Shown in pieces: positions 24,656 to 34,216 of a stretch of 42,777 nt of DNA; within the stretch, counting starts at the first letter, position 1; each line of letters opens with the position of its first letter. A program made the position numbers and the translations under genes. A model generated the notes under the pieces. That model did no database searches, was not told where the DNA came from, and worked only from the letters and a program-made list of their open reading frames with translations. Source of the stretch: Bacillota bacterium (GTDB lineage Bacteria > Bacillota > Desulfitobacteriia > Desulfitobacteriales > JAJXUE01); contig JAJXUE010000024.1 in assembly GCA_021783135.1 (NCBI GenBank), forward strand, positions 1-42,777. Reading direction: 5' to 3'.

Positions 24656-24683
24656 GGGACGGCAACCATAAAGAAACCGTCCC
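24656..24683 (-). terminator. Hairpin between dpaB and asd
   Basis: GGGACGG/CCGTCCC forms a 7-bp stem with a 14-base loop and a poor T-run (TTAT). It could partly uncouple dpaA-dpaB from asd-dapG-dapA. Confidence 0.5.
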
Positions 24684-24697
24684 GCAGTAACAACATT

Positions 24698-25291
24698 CTA
24701 ACTCTCAATCCGGTATTCTTGCAACACCGGTTGTAGTTGCTGCCCCGCAACCGCAGCCTCAATGGTGTCCGCAATCAAATTCATATGGGCGACCAAAGAA
24801 TTTGCTTTATTATTCGGACTATCCTGTCCAAAGGGCACCAGATACACCTGCTTGGTGGCTAATAAAATACCGATATTCCTGGCATTTAACCCTAATCCGT
24901 CATTGGTTGATATTGCCACCACGACCGGGCGCTGATTGCGCAAATGAGCCTTGCAGGCCATAAGTACAGGCGTGTCGGTTATCGCATTGGCAAATTTGGC
25001 AAGTGTGTTGCCAGTGCATGGGGCTACTACCAAAACATCTAGCATTTTCTGTGGACCCACAGGCTCAACGTCACTTATAGTACTTAACGGCCTACGCCCA
25101 GTGATACTTTCCAGCTCCTCTTTCCAAGCTTGGGCTTTGCCAAAGCGGGTATCCATCGTGTCCACAGCCTCGGAAATAATCGGAAAAACTTCGGCCCCTT
25201 CTGCAACCAACCTTCTAACCTCAAGCATAATGTCTTTGAGGGTACAGTGGGAACCTGTTAGCGCAAAACCCACCTTAAGCCCTTTTAGCAT
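24698..25291 (-). CDS. dpaB: Dipicolinate synthase subunit B (SpoVFB)
   Basis: DpaB and DpaA convert dihydrodipicolinate to dipicolinic acid, the calcium chelator of the spore core. The 197-residue product is a flavoprotein of the HFCD type: MLKGLKVGFALTGSHCTL start, VVAPCTGNTLAKFANAITDTP middle and the CKAHLR segment. ATG 25291 has GGAGGTG 6 bases upstream and gives the family length (about 200). An earlier in-frame ATG at 25336 overlaps the dpaA stop and would add 15 residues. Confidence 0.93.
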   Translation of the reverse strand: MLKGLKVGFALTGSHCTLKDIMLEVRRLVAEGAEVFPIISEAVDTMDTRFGKAQAWKEELESITGRRPLSTISDVEPVGPQKMLDVLVVAPCTGNTLAKFANAITDTPVLMACKAHLRNQRPVVVAISTNDGLGLNARNIGILLATKQVYLVPFGQDSPNNKANSLVAHMNLIADTIEAAVAGQQLQPVLQEYRIES

Positions 25292-25335
25292 CCCCAGCAC
25301 CTCCACGTTTTTGTCCAAGGAGTTCTGTAAGGACA

Positions 25336-26226
25336 TTATGTTACAAGTTGACGAAGAATGAGTTTGGGCAATACTTGAGCCAAAATTCTTCCGGCACTTT
25401 TTGGGGCTACTATGCCCGGTAAACCCGGGGCCAACAACGCCTTAATGCCAAGAAAAGAAGCATACTCAAAATCCGTTCCTCCCGGCGGTGAAGCAATGTC
25501 GATAATTACGACTTCGCGGTTAACGTTATCCAAGACCACGCGATCCAAAATCAGGCTAGGTATTGTATTAAAGATAATGTCCGCCCGCCCTACTTCTTGA
25601 GCCAAATCCACACTGTGAATAGCTTCCAGGCCCATGGCATACGCTCGCGCCAAATCACCGTCTTTGCGGGCTGCCACCATTACCCTAGCACCCATAGCGT
25701 GCAACAGGTTGGCTAACGTGAAACCGCTCTTGCCAAATCCCAATACCAGTGAGCTGCTGCTGTGGATTGTAATCGAAGTCGCTTCCATCGCCATCTGTAC
25801 TGCGCCCTCCGCTGAGGGAATAGAATTTAGAATGGATATCTCATCCGAACCATTGTATTCAACCAGCTTAAGCCCAAAAGCTATCGCAGCCGTTTTCAGG
25901 GCCGGACGAGCCCAGCCGATAAATACCGGCACAGATGGCGGAATTAGTTGCAGCACTTCCTTGGTTAGCTGCATTGGTACCTGAGCATACTTCGCTTTAA
26001 CTACCCCACGTTCGTCAGTTCCCGGCATTGGCAGCAAGATTACGTCTACACCGCAGACGGCGTCAGCCAGCAGTGCAGCCGTGTCTACACCGGCAATCTC
26101 CGGAGCCTTTTCGAAGCCGATAATTTTTATGTATGCTCCCATTTTAAGTAATTCGGGGATGAGGACCAATTCCCGGTCATCACCACCAATTATGGCCAAC
26201 CTGACACCCCGTAAACCCGAACTCAT
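25336..26226 (-). CDS. dpaA: Dipicolinate synthase subunit A (SpoVFA)
   Basis: The 296-residue DpaA has a Rossmann fold (LVLGFGKSGFTLANLL, about residues 161-176) and the GGTDFEYAS and APGLPGIVAPKSAG segments of the dipicolinate-synthase A family. AAAGGGGG precedes ATG 26226. A candidate sigma-K promoter lies at 26266-26294, as expected for mother-cell expression. It starts the run dpaA-dpaB-asd-dapG-dapA and its presence makes the host a spore former. Confidence 0.94.
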   Translation of the reverse strand: MSSGLRGVRLAIIGGDDRELVLIPELLKMGAYIKIIGFEKAPEIAGVDTAALLADAVCGVDVILLPMPGTDERGVVKAKYAQVPMQLTKEVLQLIPPSVPVFIGWARPALKTAAIAFGLKLVEYNGSDEISILNSIPSAEGAVQMAMEATSITIHSSSSLVLGFGKSGFTLANLLHAMGARVMVAARKDGDLARAYAMGLEAIHSVDLAQEVGRADIIFNTIPSLILDRVVLDNVNREVVIIDIASPPGGTDFEYASFLGIKALLAPGLPGIVAPKSAGRILAQVLPKLILRQLVT

Positions 26227-26265
26227 TACTATTGCCCCCTTTGAGACAATGTCCCATAACTACTA

Positions 26266-26294
26266 CAGTATATGAGTTATTTTAGGTTGGGGTG
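26266..26294 (-). promoter_or_regulatory. Candidate sigma-K promoter of dpaA
   Basis: CATATACTG (26266-26274) matches the sigma-K -10 pattern CATAnnnT, and a CACC (26291-26294) holds the AC core of the -35, with 16 bases between. It lies about 45 bases before the dpaA start. B. subtilis spoVF is driven by sigma-K. Confidence 0.5.
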
Positions 26295-26338
26295 CCTGAC
26301 TTGGCATGAACTCACTGTCATATCCAGTTTTGAAAGAG

Positions 26339-27130
26339 CTACATAATATTTTCCAAACCAACTACCAAGCCATTTAGCGTAACGACGTTTTTTATCGCCA
26401 AAAGCACACCTGGCATGTATGTCTCGCGACTGTAAGCATCATGGCGTATCGATAGGGTTTGCCCCAGCCCGCCAAAGATAACTTCCTGATGTGCCACAAG
26501 ACCCGGTAGGCGGATACTGTGGATACGGAGTCCTTGATAGTTGCCCCCACGCGCACCCGGTAGTTTTTCATATTCTTCGGCATGCCCTTGATTAAATTCC
26601 GGGCGTACCGTTGATATCAACTCTGCAGTTTTAAGACCAGTGCCTGACGGTGCATCTAATTTTTGATCATGATGCAGTTCAATAATCTCGACATTGGGAA
26701 AATAGCGCGCTGCCTCTTGCGCAAACCGCATCATTAAAATTGCTCCGGTGGCAAAATTAGGTGCCACAAAAGCGCCTGAATCTGCTGCCAGCGCCCGGAT
26801 TTCTGCTAGGTCAGCTTCAGATAGTCCTGTGGTCCCAATAACTGGCCTCACCTTGTTTTGCAAAGCTAGTTTGGCGTTTTTCAAGACAGAATGAGGTGCT
26901 GTGAAATCAACCAAAACTTGAGCTCCGGTCATTTTAAGCACTTCAGGCGAAAATTCACTAATTTTGATACCCAACGCTTCTATTCCGGCCAGCTCACCCG
27001 CGTCCGTACCATGTAATTTCATATCAGCTGCGCCAACGAGTTCAAGTTCTTTATCTGCCGCAACCGCCTTGATCACTTCCCGACCCATCTTGCCCGCAGC
27101 GCCCGCAACAAAAACTTTGATCCGACCCAA
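26339..27130 (-). CDS. dapB: 4-hydroxy-tetrahydrodipicolinate reductase
   Basis: DapB reduces HTPA to tetrahydrodipicolinate with NAD(P)H. The 263-residue product has the nucleotide motif VAGAAGKMGRE (8-18), IGTTGLSE, the E(L)HHDQKLDAPSGTG active-site segment (about 150-164) and a normal C-terminus. The start is TTG 27130 behind GGGAGGC. It lies 112 bases before dpaA on the same strand, so lysine/DAP and dipicolinate genes form one cluster. Confidence 0.95.
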   Translation of the reverse strand: MGRIKVFVAGAAGKMGREVIKAVAADKELELVGAADMKLHGTDAGELAGIEALGIKISEFSPEVLKMTGAQVLVDFTAPHSVLKNAKLALQNKVRPVIGTTGLSEADLAEIRALAADSGAFVAPNFATGAILMMRFAQEAARYFPNVEIIELHHDQKLDAPSGTGLKTAELISTVRPEFNQGHAEEYEKLPGARGGNYQGLRIHSIRLPGLVAHQEVIFGGLGQTLSIRHDAYSRETYMPGVLLAIKNVVTLNGLVVGLENIM

Positions 27131-27221
27131 AATAAAAGCCTCCCGCCTGTGTTTAAGTCTTTAACTAAGGAAAAATCCTATTAATAAATTGTCTTATAAT
27201 TATACAGCATTGTCAACAAAT

Positions 27222-27250
27222 AAGAAAAAGCGCGTGGCGCTTTTTCTTAA
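27222..27250. terminator. Bidirectional terminator near dapB/ymxH
   Basis: AAGAAAAAGCGC/GCGCTTTTTCTT is a 12-bp palindrome with a 3-base loop, with T-runs inside both arms. It ends the ymxH transcript upstream of dapB. Confidence 0.85.
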
Positions 27251-27276
27251 TTATACATTATACAGTTACTACGAAA

Positions 27277-27543
27277 CTAAATGGTGTAGCTTTTACCGCG
27301 CTTTTCACTCATATCAACAATAATAACCTCATTGCCAATCTTTTTTACCGCTTGCCAAGGAATAGCTATATAATCCTTTTCGCCGCCTCCCCACCAGCTG
27401 CGCATGCCCCGTTCCGGTAAAATCAAAGACTCAATCACACCACTTTCCGGCACAATGACCAAGTCAGTATCTCCTACAGTGCCAAGTTTTGCTCCATCTT
27501 CCAGATTAATAATCTCCTTACCGGCCAGTTCGCTTAATAACAT
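27277..27543 (-). CDS. ymxH: YlmC/YmxH-family PRC-barrel sporulation protein
   Basis: The 88-residue protein is a single PRC-barrel domain: LSELAGKEIINLEDGAKLGTVGDTDL at the start, then the strongly conserved WWGGGEKDYIAIPWQ segment. The YlmC/YmxH family is found in spore formers, and ymxH lies near dut/mlpA-type genes in Bacillus. Function is not known. ATG 27543 follows AAGAGGTG; an earlier frame start would run into the upstream gene. Confidence 0.85.
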   Translation of the reverse strand: MLLSELAGKEIINLEDGAKLGTVGDTDLVIVPESGVIESLILPERGMRSWWGGGEKDYIAIPWQAVKKIGNEVIIVDMSEKRGKSYTI

Positions 27544-27548
27544 AATTT

Positions 27549-27881
27549 TCACCTCTTGTGTAACCATTTTTTTCTAAAATTATTAAGTCTAATAAGGTAT
27601 GGTTGCAGCATAGACAAAAAGATGGATAACAGGGCGAGCGGATCGAGTCCAATACCATAAGCACGCACCCTATCCGGTAATTCTAAGTTTAAAAAAGATG
27701 CTAATACACCTAACGCAAGATAAATACCACCTGCAATTCCCACCATTTGCGCAATAGCGGTTGACAAAGGTGAAGCAATTTGTTCTATCCGGCGTTGCCT
27801 GTTCCAAAAGACTTTCTCCTTGACCGCAAAATAACCGCAACTCGCTATGGCTAGCAGCCAAAGCCAACTCCCATAGCCCAT
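27549..27881 (-). CDS. Small multi-pass membrane protein, unknown
   Basis: ATG 27881 (110 residues) is preceded by AAGGGG 8 bases upstream; the GTG 27890 is an alternative. Three hydrophobic stretches are visible (about residues 4-20, 42-62 and 72-92), with positive residues in the first loop (NRQRRIEQ) and the tail. I do not recognise the family. It ends 6 bases before ymxH and probably forms an operon with it. Confidence 0.65.
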   Translation of the reverse strand: MGYGSWLWLLAIASCGYFAVKEKVFWNRQRRIEQIASPLSTAIAQMVGIAGGIYLALGVLASFLNLELPDRVRAYGIGLDPLALLSIFLSMLQPYLIRLNNFRKKWLHKR

Positions 27882-27941
27882 CCTCCCCACCCCTTATGCT
27901 AAAAACATTATGCATACCCAACCCAAGATATACTTTAACTC

Positions 27942-27986
27942 AAAAAACATCATAGTTAGCGGTTATTGCACCGGCCAACCATGATG
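27942..27986 (-). terminator. Terminator of the dut transcript
   Basis: CATCATGGTTGGC pairs with GCTAACTATGATG (bulged) and is followed by six T on the minus strand. It lies between dut and the membrane protein gene. Confidence 0.75.
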
Positions 27987-28013
27987 CTTTCTATGTCATG
28001 ATTTAGTTGTTAT

Positions 28014-28481
28014 TTACTTATCCTGCGGCGCTGTGATTGTGCCTGTTGAACCAAAGCCACCAGTACCACGATTTGTTGCGGCTAAAGTGTCAACCGGTTT
28101 AAGGCGTGCGATTGCTATTTTGTTGAATACCAGTTGTGCTATTCTCTCACCCCGGGTAATAGTGTATGGCTCTGTTCCGAGGTTAATTAATATTACTTTC
28201 AGTTCCCCGCGATAATCAGCATCAATAGTGCCGGGCGTATTTAAACAAGTTATGCCGTGTTTAAGCGCCAACCCACTGCGCGGTCTCACTTGGGCCTCAT
28301 AACCACAAGGAATGGCCATACTAAGACCCGTAGGCACAAGTACTCGGCTGCCGGGCTTAACCTCCAAGTCAGTCTGCACCGCAGCCAGCAAGTCTAACCC
28401 TGCCGAACCCTCAGTCATGTAACTTGGCAGCGGCATATCGGGAAAAAGCTGGATAATTTCAACGTCAATATAATCAATCAT
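28014..28481 (-). CDS. dut: dUTP diphosphatase (dUTPase)
   Basis: Dut hydrolyses dUTP to dUMP, protecting DNA and supplying thymidylate synthesis. The 155-residue protein has all five trimeric-dUTPase motifs: [29 protein letters not shown] and [10 protein letters not shown]. Its start lies 7 bases after the M16 protease stop with only AGTAGGA upstream, so translational coupling is likely. Confidence 0.96.
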   Translation of the reverse strand: MIDYIDVEIIQLFPDMPLPSYMTEGSAGLDLLAAVQTDLEVKPGSRVLVPTGLSMAIPCGYEAQVRPRSGLALKHGITCLNTPGTIDADYRGELKVILINLGTEPYTITRGERIAQLVFNKIAIARLKPVDTLAATNRGTGGFGSTGTITAPQDK

Positions 28482-28487
28482 AGCTAA

Positions 28488-29753
28488 TTATAGTCCTACT
28501 CGCTTCACTACTTCAGGCAAATCCAAGTCAAACCGGCCCGGGCCGATCGTTGTGAGTGCCAAAGCCTTAGGATCGAACATAATCCGCGCCAGCTCAGTAA
28601 CATCATTAAGCGTCACCTTGCTCAGTTTTTCGACTACCTCATCAATCGAAATCACTCGATTAAAGCTCAGTTCATTTTTGCCTAAACGGCTCATTCTGCT
28701 GTTAACGCTTTCTACACTCAAGTAAAGGCTGCCTTTAATTTGTGCTTTGGTCCGGTCCAATTCGTCACGACTAATCCCGTCATTTTTAAGCTTAGCCATT
28801 TCAGTGAGTATACACTCGATTACACTGTTACTATTGGCAGGTCTGGTTCCGGCATATACTGCAAATAGACCGCTGTCCACAAAAGTGGAGTGATATGAAT
28901 ATATGGAGTAGGCCATGCCTCTTTCTTCTCTGACCTCCTGAAACAGGCGCGAACTCAACCCACCGCCAAGAACATTGTTCAAAACATGCAAAGCGTAAAT
29001 TTTAGGGTCTTCTTGTGCTAAACCGGGGACACCCAAGACAATTTGCATTTGTTCCGTTTCTTTGGCGACATGCTTAATTACCGGGTGGGCTAGTGGCTTA
29101 TGGTCCAATATTCTGTTACACGCACCTTGAAATAGACCAAAAATCGGAGCCAACTTGGCGTGAACTTCTTGCTGCGATATTTTACCGGCAACCGCAATTA
29201 CTAAGTTTTGCGGTGCGTAATGGCACTTCAGATAACGGTCAATCTTGTCTCGGTTCATTTCGGCAATACTGTCCGCCGTACCTAAGATTGGTTTACCCAA
29301 GGGATGGCCTTCCCAAATCGCTTGGGTAAACACATCATGAATCAGCTCGTCCGGGGAATCTTCATACATTTTAATTTCTTCCACGACGACCTTTTTCTCT
29401 TTTTCTATCTCTTTGGGTTCGAATCGCGAATTAAAATACATGTCGCTCAATACGTCGACAGCTAAATCAAAATCCTCATCCAAAATTTTGGCGTAATAAC
29501 ACGTATACTCTTTGGCGGTAAAGGCATTGAGTTGCCCCCCTACCGCCTCCAAAGACTCCGCCAAATCCTTGGCACTGCGCTTTAAGGTACCCTTGAAGAA
29601 CATATGCTCAATAAAGTGGCTTATACCGGCATTATCCTCCTGCTCGTCGCGTGTACCGGCGCCAACCCACAAACCTATCGCCACAGAGCGAACATGCGGA
29701 ATTTCTTCTGTTATAATACGTACCCCATTGGGTAGAGTTTCTTTTCTATACAC
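28488..29753 (-). CDS. M16-family zinc protease (YmxG/MlpA-like)
   Basis: The 421-residue protein has the inverted zinc motif HFIEH (H46, E49, H50) and the downstream glutamate region at about residue 120, plus the R-Y-like second domain, as in processing-peptidase-like M16B enzymes. In B. subtilis the neighbouring gene is mlpA/ymxG. Its role is unclear; the protein is probably cytosolic, because no signal peptide is seen. GTG 29753 follows AGAGGTGAGC. Confidence 0.92.
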   Translation of the reverse strand: MYRKETLPNGVRIITEEIPHVRSVAIGLWVGAGTRDEQEDNAGISHFIEHMFFKGTLKRSAKDLAESLEAVGGQLNAFTAKEYTCYYAKILDEDFDLAVDVLSDMYFNSRFEPKEIEKEKKVVVEEIKMYEDSPDELIHDVFTQAIWEGHPLGKPILGTADSIAEMNRDKIDRYLKCHYAPQNLVIAVAGKISQQEVHAKLAPIFGLFQGACNRILDHKPLAHPVIKHVAKETEQMQIVLGVPGLAQEDPKIYALHVLNNVLGGGLSSRLFQEVREERGMAYSIYSYHSTFVDSGLFAVYAGTRPANSNSVIECILTEMAKLKNDGISRDELDRTKAQIKGSLYLSVESVNSRMSRLGKNELSFNRVISIDEVVEKLSKVTLNDVTELARIMFDPKALALTTIGPGRFDLDLPEVVKRVGL

Positions 29754-29833
29754 GATTTGCTCACCTCTTTGCTGTCCAATACATGCTCCATTCGCGCTTC
29801 AACGCAAAAAACCCTTTATTGTAACGTGACAAG

Positions 29834-31006
29834 CTATTCGGCAAGTTCTTGCTGCCTAATTAGGTTCAACCGCTGCCATAGGCTTAGTTGCGCAACCGAA
29901 TTAGCCGCAGCCAGCGAGGCTTGTCCGAGCACTTGCCCGTGTAGACTGTACTCCGCATAGCCTAATACTTCGCCAGCCTTAATAGGAGCTGCATTCCCCC
30001 GGGTCCAGACCAGCGTGCGTTCGACGCTAGCCTTGTCTTTAGGATTCGCCAGGAATTTCACACTTGAGCCTAGCACCACCGGCACCCGAGGTTGCGTGCC
30101 ATTGGTTACGGCAAAGTTCCCGGCAGGTTCACCCTTGGCGCCACGGGTGACGGTTTGGAAATTATTAAACCCATATTCCAGCAGTTTCATAGCATCTTGG
30201 AACCGAGCCGGACTATTTAAGACTACCGCAATCAGTTGCCGTCCATTTTTAGTGGCAGAAGCTACTAAACATTTACCGGCAGCATTGGTGGTACCTGTTT
30301 TCACGCCATCGGCAAATTCATACATCCAAAGCAGTTTATTCGTGTTGCGAATAGGTAAGGTTGTATGGGGTTGAATAAATTCAATGGCTGTTTCCTTAAT
30401 GCGTGTAACTTCCGCGAATTTGGCAAGATGAGTACCGTGTCTTGCCATTAAAGCCAAGTCGTAAGCCGTGGAATAGTGTTGTTTATTCGGTAGCCCATTA
30501 GTGTTAACAAAATTTGTATCATAGGCTCCTAAAACCCGAGCTTTGGCATTCATCAACTGGACAAAAGCCTCTTCCGAGCCGGCAATCTGTTCGGCGATAG
30601 CTACACATGCATCATTCCCGGATTTAATTAATGCACCTTCAATTAAACTGCCTAACGTTAATTTTTCGCCTGGATCAAGATGAATTGTTGACTCCCCTAC
30701 CTTAGCAGCATGGTCACTTACCGTTACGACATCAGCTAAATTGCCAAACTCAAGCGCCAAGATGGTAGTCATAATTTTAGTTGTACTCGCTGGCGGCCTG
30801 CGCTTATGGGCTTGCTTGTCAAACAATATTTGTCCATTATTGGAGTCAATCAAGACTGCTGCATCCGCTGTAAGCGTAGGCTGGAATGCCTTAGTCCCAT
30901 TTTGCCCTCCACCTTGTTGGTTACCCGGCGTGGCACCAACGGGAACAATTTGCCCGCAAATAAGACATAAACAGACCACGCAAGACAAAATATACTTTTT
31001 AAACAT
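29834..31006 (-). CDS. dacF: D-alanyl-D-alanine carboxypeptidase (DacF-like)
   Basis: This is a penicillin-binding DD-carboxypeptidase of 390 residues, secreted by an N-terminal signal peptide (MFKKYILSCVVCLCLICG..., cleaved near VGA). The serine-enzyme motifs are SxxK (S74, K77 in PASTTKIM), SGN (129-131) and KTG (236-238). The C-terminal part resembles the PBP5 extra domain and membrane anchor. DacF is a sporulation carboxypeptidase in Bacillus; here it follows ylxY by 63 bases. Confidence 0.93.
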   Translation of the reverse strand: MFKKYILSCVVCLCLICGQIVPVGATPGNQQGGGQNGTKAFQPTLTADAAVLIDSNNGQILFDKQAHKRRPPASTTKIMTTILALEFGNLADVVTVSDHAAKVGESTIHLDPGEKLTLGSLIEGALIKSGNDACVAIAEQIAGSEEAFVQLMNAKARVLGAYDTNFVNTNGLPNKQHYSTAYDLALMARHGTHLAKFAEVTRIKETAIEFIQPHTTLPIRNTNKLLWMYEFADGVKTGTTNAAGKCLVASATKNGRQLIAVVLNSPARFQDAMKLLEYGFNNFQTVTRGAKGEPAGNFAVTNGTQPRVPVVLGSSVKFLANPKDKASVERTLVWTRGNAAPIKAGEVLGYAEYSLHGQVLGQASLAAANSVAQLSLWQRLNLIRQQELAE

Positions 31007-31069
31007 TAAATCACCTCACCTAAGGACAATCACTATTTATTATGTCTTTTGGCGAGGTAATTACCCTGT

Positions 31070-31810
31070 CTAATTTTTCCTGCCAATTAGTTGGGTGATA
31101 GTAACGAAACTGAATCCTTGATTTTTCAACATCTGCAGCATTTGCGGTAAAGCTTTGACTGTGTTTGGTTTGGGATGCATAAGTACAATCGCTCCGCGTT
31201 TATCCGGGTTACCGCCTGATTTAACCTGTGGCTCCACTATTCTGCGGGTTATGAGTTCAGTCGTACTATCTGCGCGCCAGTCAACCGTATCTAGAGTCCA
31301 AAGCGTCAATGTATACCCTAATTCGCGTGCGGCCCTAAGCACGTTTTTACTATTTTCGCCATACGGTGGGGCGAAGAAAGTTGTTTTCCGGCCGGTAATT
31401 TGTTCAATCACCTGTTCAGTCCGCAGAATTTCACGCTTATTCTCATCAAGTGAAATGTTATTGGGATGTGGGTGCGAATAGCCGTGGTTCTCTAGCTCAT
31501 GTCCGGCCGCAACTATCTGTTTGAGCAATTCAGGATTTTTTTTTGCCCACCGTCCGCTGACAAAAAAGGTGGCTTTGACTCCTTCTTTCTGAAATACATT
31601 AAGCATAGCCGGAATATTCTCCTCGCCCCAGTCTACATTAACGGTTAGCGCCATGATTGGCTCCTGGGTTTTAACCTGGGCAACAGGGTCCAAGGCAGCA
31701 GTAGGTACCGTCGGCATGATCTGTCTTGAACCAATTACCACCCCCAACACCAGACATAAGCCAAATAGGATCAAACCTAAGCGGGATGGTTTTACATAAA
31801 TTACACGCAT
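31070..31810 (-). CDS. ylxY: Polysaccharide deacetylase-like protein (YlxY-like)
   Basis: The 246-residue protein has a membrane anchor (about residues 10-30) and a NodB-type fold. The histidine pair HGYSH (about residues 134-138) and FAPPYGEN are in place. At the metal site TFDDG, however, the sequence reads NVDWG, so the second Asp is Trp, as in YlxY of Bacillus. Activity on chitin- or peptidoglycan-type polymers is therefore uncertain. Residue 1 has GAAGGAG upstream. It lies between pnp and dacF, as in other spore formers. Confidence 0.85.
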   Translation of the reverse strand: MRVIYVKPSRLGLILFGLCLVLGVVIGSRQIMPTVPTAALDPVAQVKTQEPIMALTVNVDWGEENIPAMLNVFQKEGVKATFFVSGRWAKKNPELLKQIVAAGHELENHGYSHPHPNNISLDENKREILRTEQVIEQITGRKTTFFAPPYGENSKNVLRAARELGYTLTLWTLDTVDWRADSTTELITRRIVEPQVKSGGNPDKRGAIVLMHPKPNTVKALPQMLQMLKNQGFSFVTITQLIGRKN

Positions 31811-31930
31811 AAGCCAGACTCCTTCATGATGAAAATTCTGTCATAACTTTATGCGTCAAAGGAGATTGTCATGCCGCCTTAGCAAAAATTTACTTTATGC
31901 TTACCAACCAATTATACTTACTCACCAAAT

Positions 31931-31980
31931 AAGGGCTGACACCTGATTGAAAATTGCATTTCGCTCAGGAGTCAGCCCCT
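31931..31980 (-). terminator. Terminator between pnp and ylxY
   Basis: A long stem GGGCTGACtCCTGA/TCAGGtGTCAGCCC with one mismatch is followed by TTATTT. It ends the pnp transcript. Confidence 0.85.
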
Positions 31981-31996
31981 TGTTTAAAAACTTTTC

Positions 31997-34138
31997 CTAT
32001 CTTTGTTCTTGACGGGCTTCGCGCAACACTTCCTTATGCGAGAGGTTGAGTCGACCCTGTTTGTCTATACCAGTTGCTTTGACCATAAGCTCATCACCCA
32101 GTTTGACCACATCCTCCACCTTTTCCACCCTGTCCGACGAAAGTTGCGAAATGTGCACCAAACCTTCCTTGCCCGGCAAGCCCATAACACCCGGTAGCAC
32201 CTCTACGAATGCACCAAAATCCATAATGCGCATAACTTTACCCTTGTAAGTCTTACCAACCTCAATTTCTTGGGTTAGCCCTTTAATGATGGCCATGGCA
32301 CGGTTACCAGCTTCCCCATCAATCGCCGCAATAAACACCCGTCCATCGTCTTCAATATCGATTTTCACGCCTGTTTCGTCGATGATTTTCTTGATCGTTT
32401 TACCACCAGGTCCAATTACATCACGAATTTTATCAGGATGAATAGTGGTTGTGATGATGCGCGGAGCGAACTTGGATAACTCAGTTCTCGGTTTATCAAT
32501 AACCTCGAGCATCTTACCCATAATATGCATTCTGCCATCTTTAGCTTGTGCCAACGCCCGCTTTAGTACCTCACGCGTTACGCCGCTAATCTTAATATCC
32601 ATTTGCAAGGCTGTTACACCTGTTGCGGTGCCTGCCACCTTGAAATCCATGTCACCAAAATGATCTTCCATGCCCTGAATGTCGGTAAGCACGGCAATGT
32701 TTTCTCCCTGCTTAATCAAACCCATCGCAACTCCTGCTACGGGAGACTTAATCGGTACTCCGGCATCCATCAAGGATAAAGTACTGCCGCAAACACTGCC
32801 CATCGATGTCGACCCATTTGATTCCATGACTTCAGAGACCAACCTTAGCGTATAAGGAAAATCAATGACGGAGGGAATCATTGGTTCTAAAGCTCTTTCG
32901 GCCAGGGCTCCGTGTCCAATTTCGCGTCGTCCCGGCCCCCGCATTGGTCTGGTTTCACCCACACTATAGGGTGGGAAGTTATAATGGTGCATATAACGTT
33001 TCGACTCTTCTAAACCTAAACCGTCTAAGATTTGTTCGTCACCTACTGCCCCGAGCGTAGTAACGGTCATGACCTGAGTTTGACCACGCGTAAACAGGCC
33101 AGTACCGTGGGTACGCGGCAAGACCCCTACTTCACACCAAATTGGCCGTACTTCTGTCAGCTTACGCCCATCAGGGCGAATCCCTTTGACCGTAATCAGT
33201 TCACGTACAATCTCTTGCACTATATCTTCCAGGACACTTTTAATTAACTTGGTTTCAGTTGCATGGCTTTCTGCCAAATGCTGCAGTGTATCTGACTTGA
33301 CTTTGTCGATTGCTTGTTCCCGCGCTAGTTTGTCCGAAGTCTGCACCGCACTACTCATGCGTTCGAAGGCAAACTCGCGTACCGTCTGCTCTAACTCTTG
33401 AGGAATTTCAAACAGTTTGACCTCGCGCTTAACTTTAGCAAGTCCCTTTTCGAGTGCCGCTGCACGAAATCTCTCGATAAACTCAACAATTTTGCTCACT
33501 TCGGCATGTCCAAACATAATTCCGTCTAAAATGACATCTTCCGGAACTTCTTTCGCGCCGGCTTCCACCATCATAATAGCATCTTTGGTACCAGCTACAA
33601 CCAAGTGCATCAGGCTCTTTTCCGCCTGCTCTACACTGGGATTAATGATAAACTCACCGTCTATCAACCCGACAATTACTGCGGCAATCGGTCCGTCAAA
33701 CGGAATATCCGATAAGGTAATAGCAGCTGAAGCGCCATTTATAGCGGTTACATCAGGCGGATTATTTTGATCCACCGACATTACCATGGTAACCACTTGT
33801 ACATCATTACGAAAACCCTTAGGAAATAAAGGACGTATTGGCCGGTCGATCAGACGACTGGACAAAATTGCCTTTTCACTCGGACGACCTTCTCGTTTAA
33901 TAAAGCCTCCTGGGATTTTACCGACTGCATAAAGTTTTTCTTCGTAATCTACGGTTAAGGGGAAAAAGTCAATCCCCTCCCGCGGCTCGGCTGAGCAAGT
34001 AGCGACAGCATTAACTACTGTATCACCATACCTGACAAAAGCCGCTCCCCCAGCCTGCTTGGCCAGTTTACCGGTCTGAATCGTCATGGGACGGCCGCCA
34101 ACCTCCAGCGTCATTTCTAATGCGTTATAATTCTGCAC
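31997..34138 (-). CDS. pnp: Polyribonucleotide nucleotidyltransferase (PNPase)
   Basis: PNPase degrades RNA phosphorolytically in 3'-5' direction. The 713-residue product has two RNase PH repeats (about 1-140 and 310-540) with [25 protein letters not shown] and [10 protein letters not shown], then a KH domain (about 554-613) with the GPGGKTIK loop and an S1 domain (about 620-690). GTG 34138 follows AGGAGG. It is one gene of the conserved rpsO-pnp region. Confidence 0.97.
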   Translation of the reverse strand: MQNYNALEMTLEVGGRPMTIQTGKLAKQAGGAAFVRYGDTVVNAVATCSAEPREGIDFFPLTVDYEEKLYAVGKIPGGFIKREGRPSEKAILSSRLIDRPIRPLFPKGFRNDVQVVTMVMSVDQNNPPDVTAINGASAAITLSDIPFDGPIAAVIVGLIDGEFIINPSVEQAEKSLMHLVVAGTKDAIMMVEAGAKEVPEDVILDGIMFGHAEVSKIVEFIERFRAAALEKGLAKVKREVKLFEIPQELEQTVREFAFERMSSAVQTSDKLAREQAIDKVKSDTLQHLAESHATETKLIKSVLEDIVQEIVRELITVKGIRPDGRKLTEVRPIWCEVGVLPRTHGTGLFTRGQTQVMTVTTLGAVGDEQILDGLGLEESKRYMHHYNFPPYSVGETRPMRGPGRREIGHGALAERALEPMIPSVIDFPYTLRLVSEVMESNGSTSMGSVCGSTLSLMDAGVPIKSPVAGVAMGLIKQGENIAVLTDIQGMEDHFGDMDFKVAGTATGVTALQMDIKISGVTREVLKRALAQAKDGRMHIMGKMLEVIDKPRTELSKFAPRIITTTIHPDKIRDVIGPGGKTIKKIIDETGVKIDIEDDGRVFIAAIDGEAGNRAMAIIKGLTQEIEVGKTYKGKVMRIMDFGAFVEVLPGVMGLPGKEGLVHISQLSSDRVEKVEDVVKLGDELMVKATGIDKQGRLNLSHKEVLREARQEQR

Positions 34139-34216
34139 CTAAATAGAGCCTCCTTAGTTCTTTTCCTTCTTTATATAACAGTTTTCACTTCGACATATTG
34201 GTATTATTTCCTTCCT

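Noticed and set aside
27190-27220. Promoter before dapB from TTGACA and TATAAT
   Set aside because: The two boxes are only 6 bases apart, so they cannot work together; a weak promoter with only the TATAAT remains possible.
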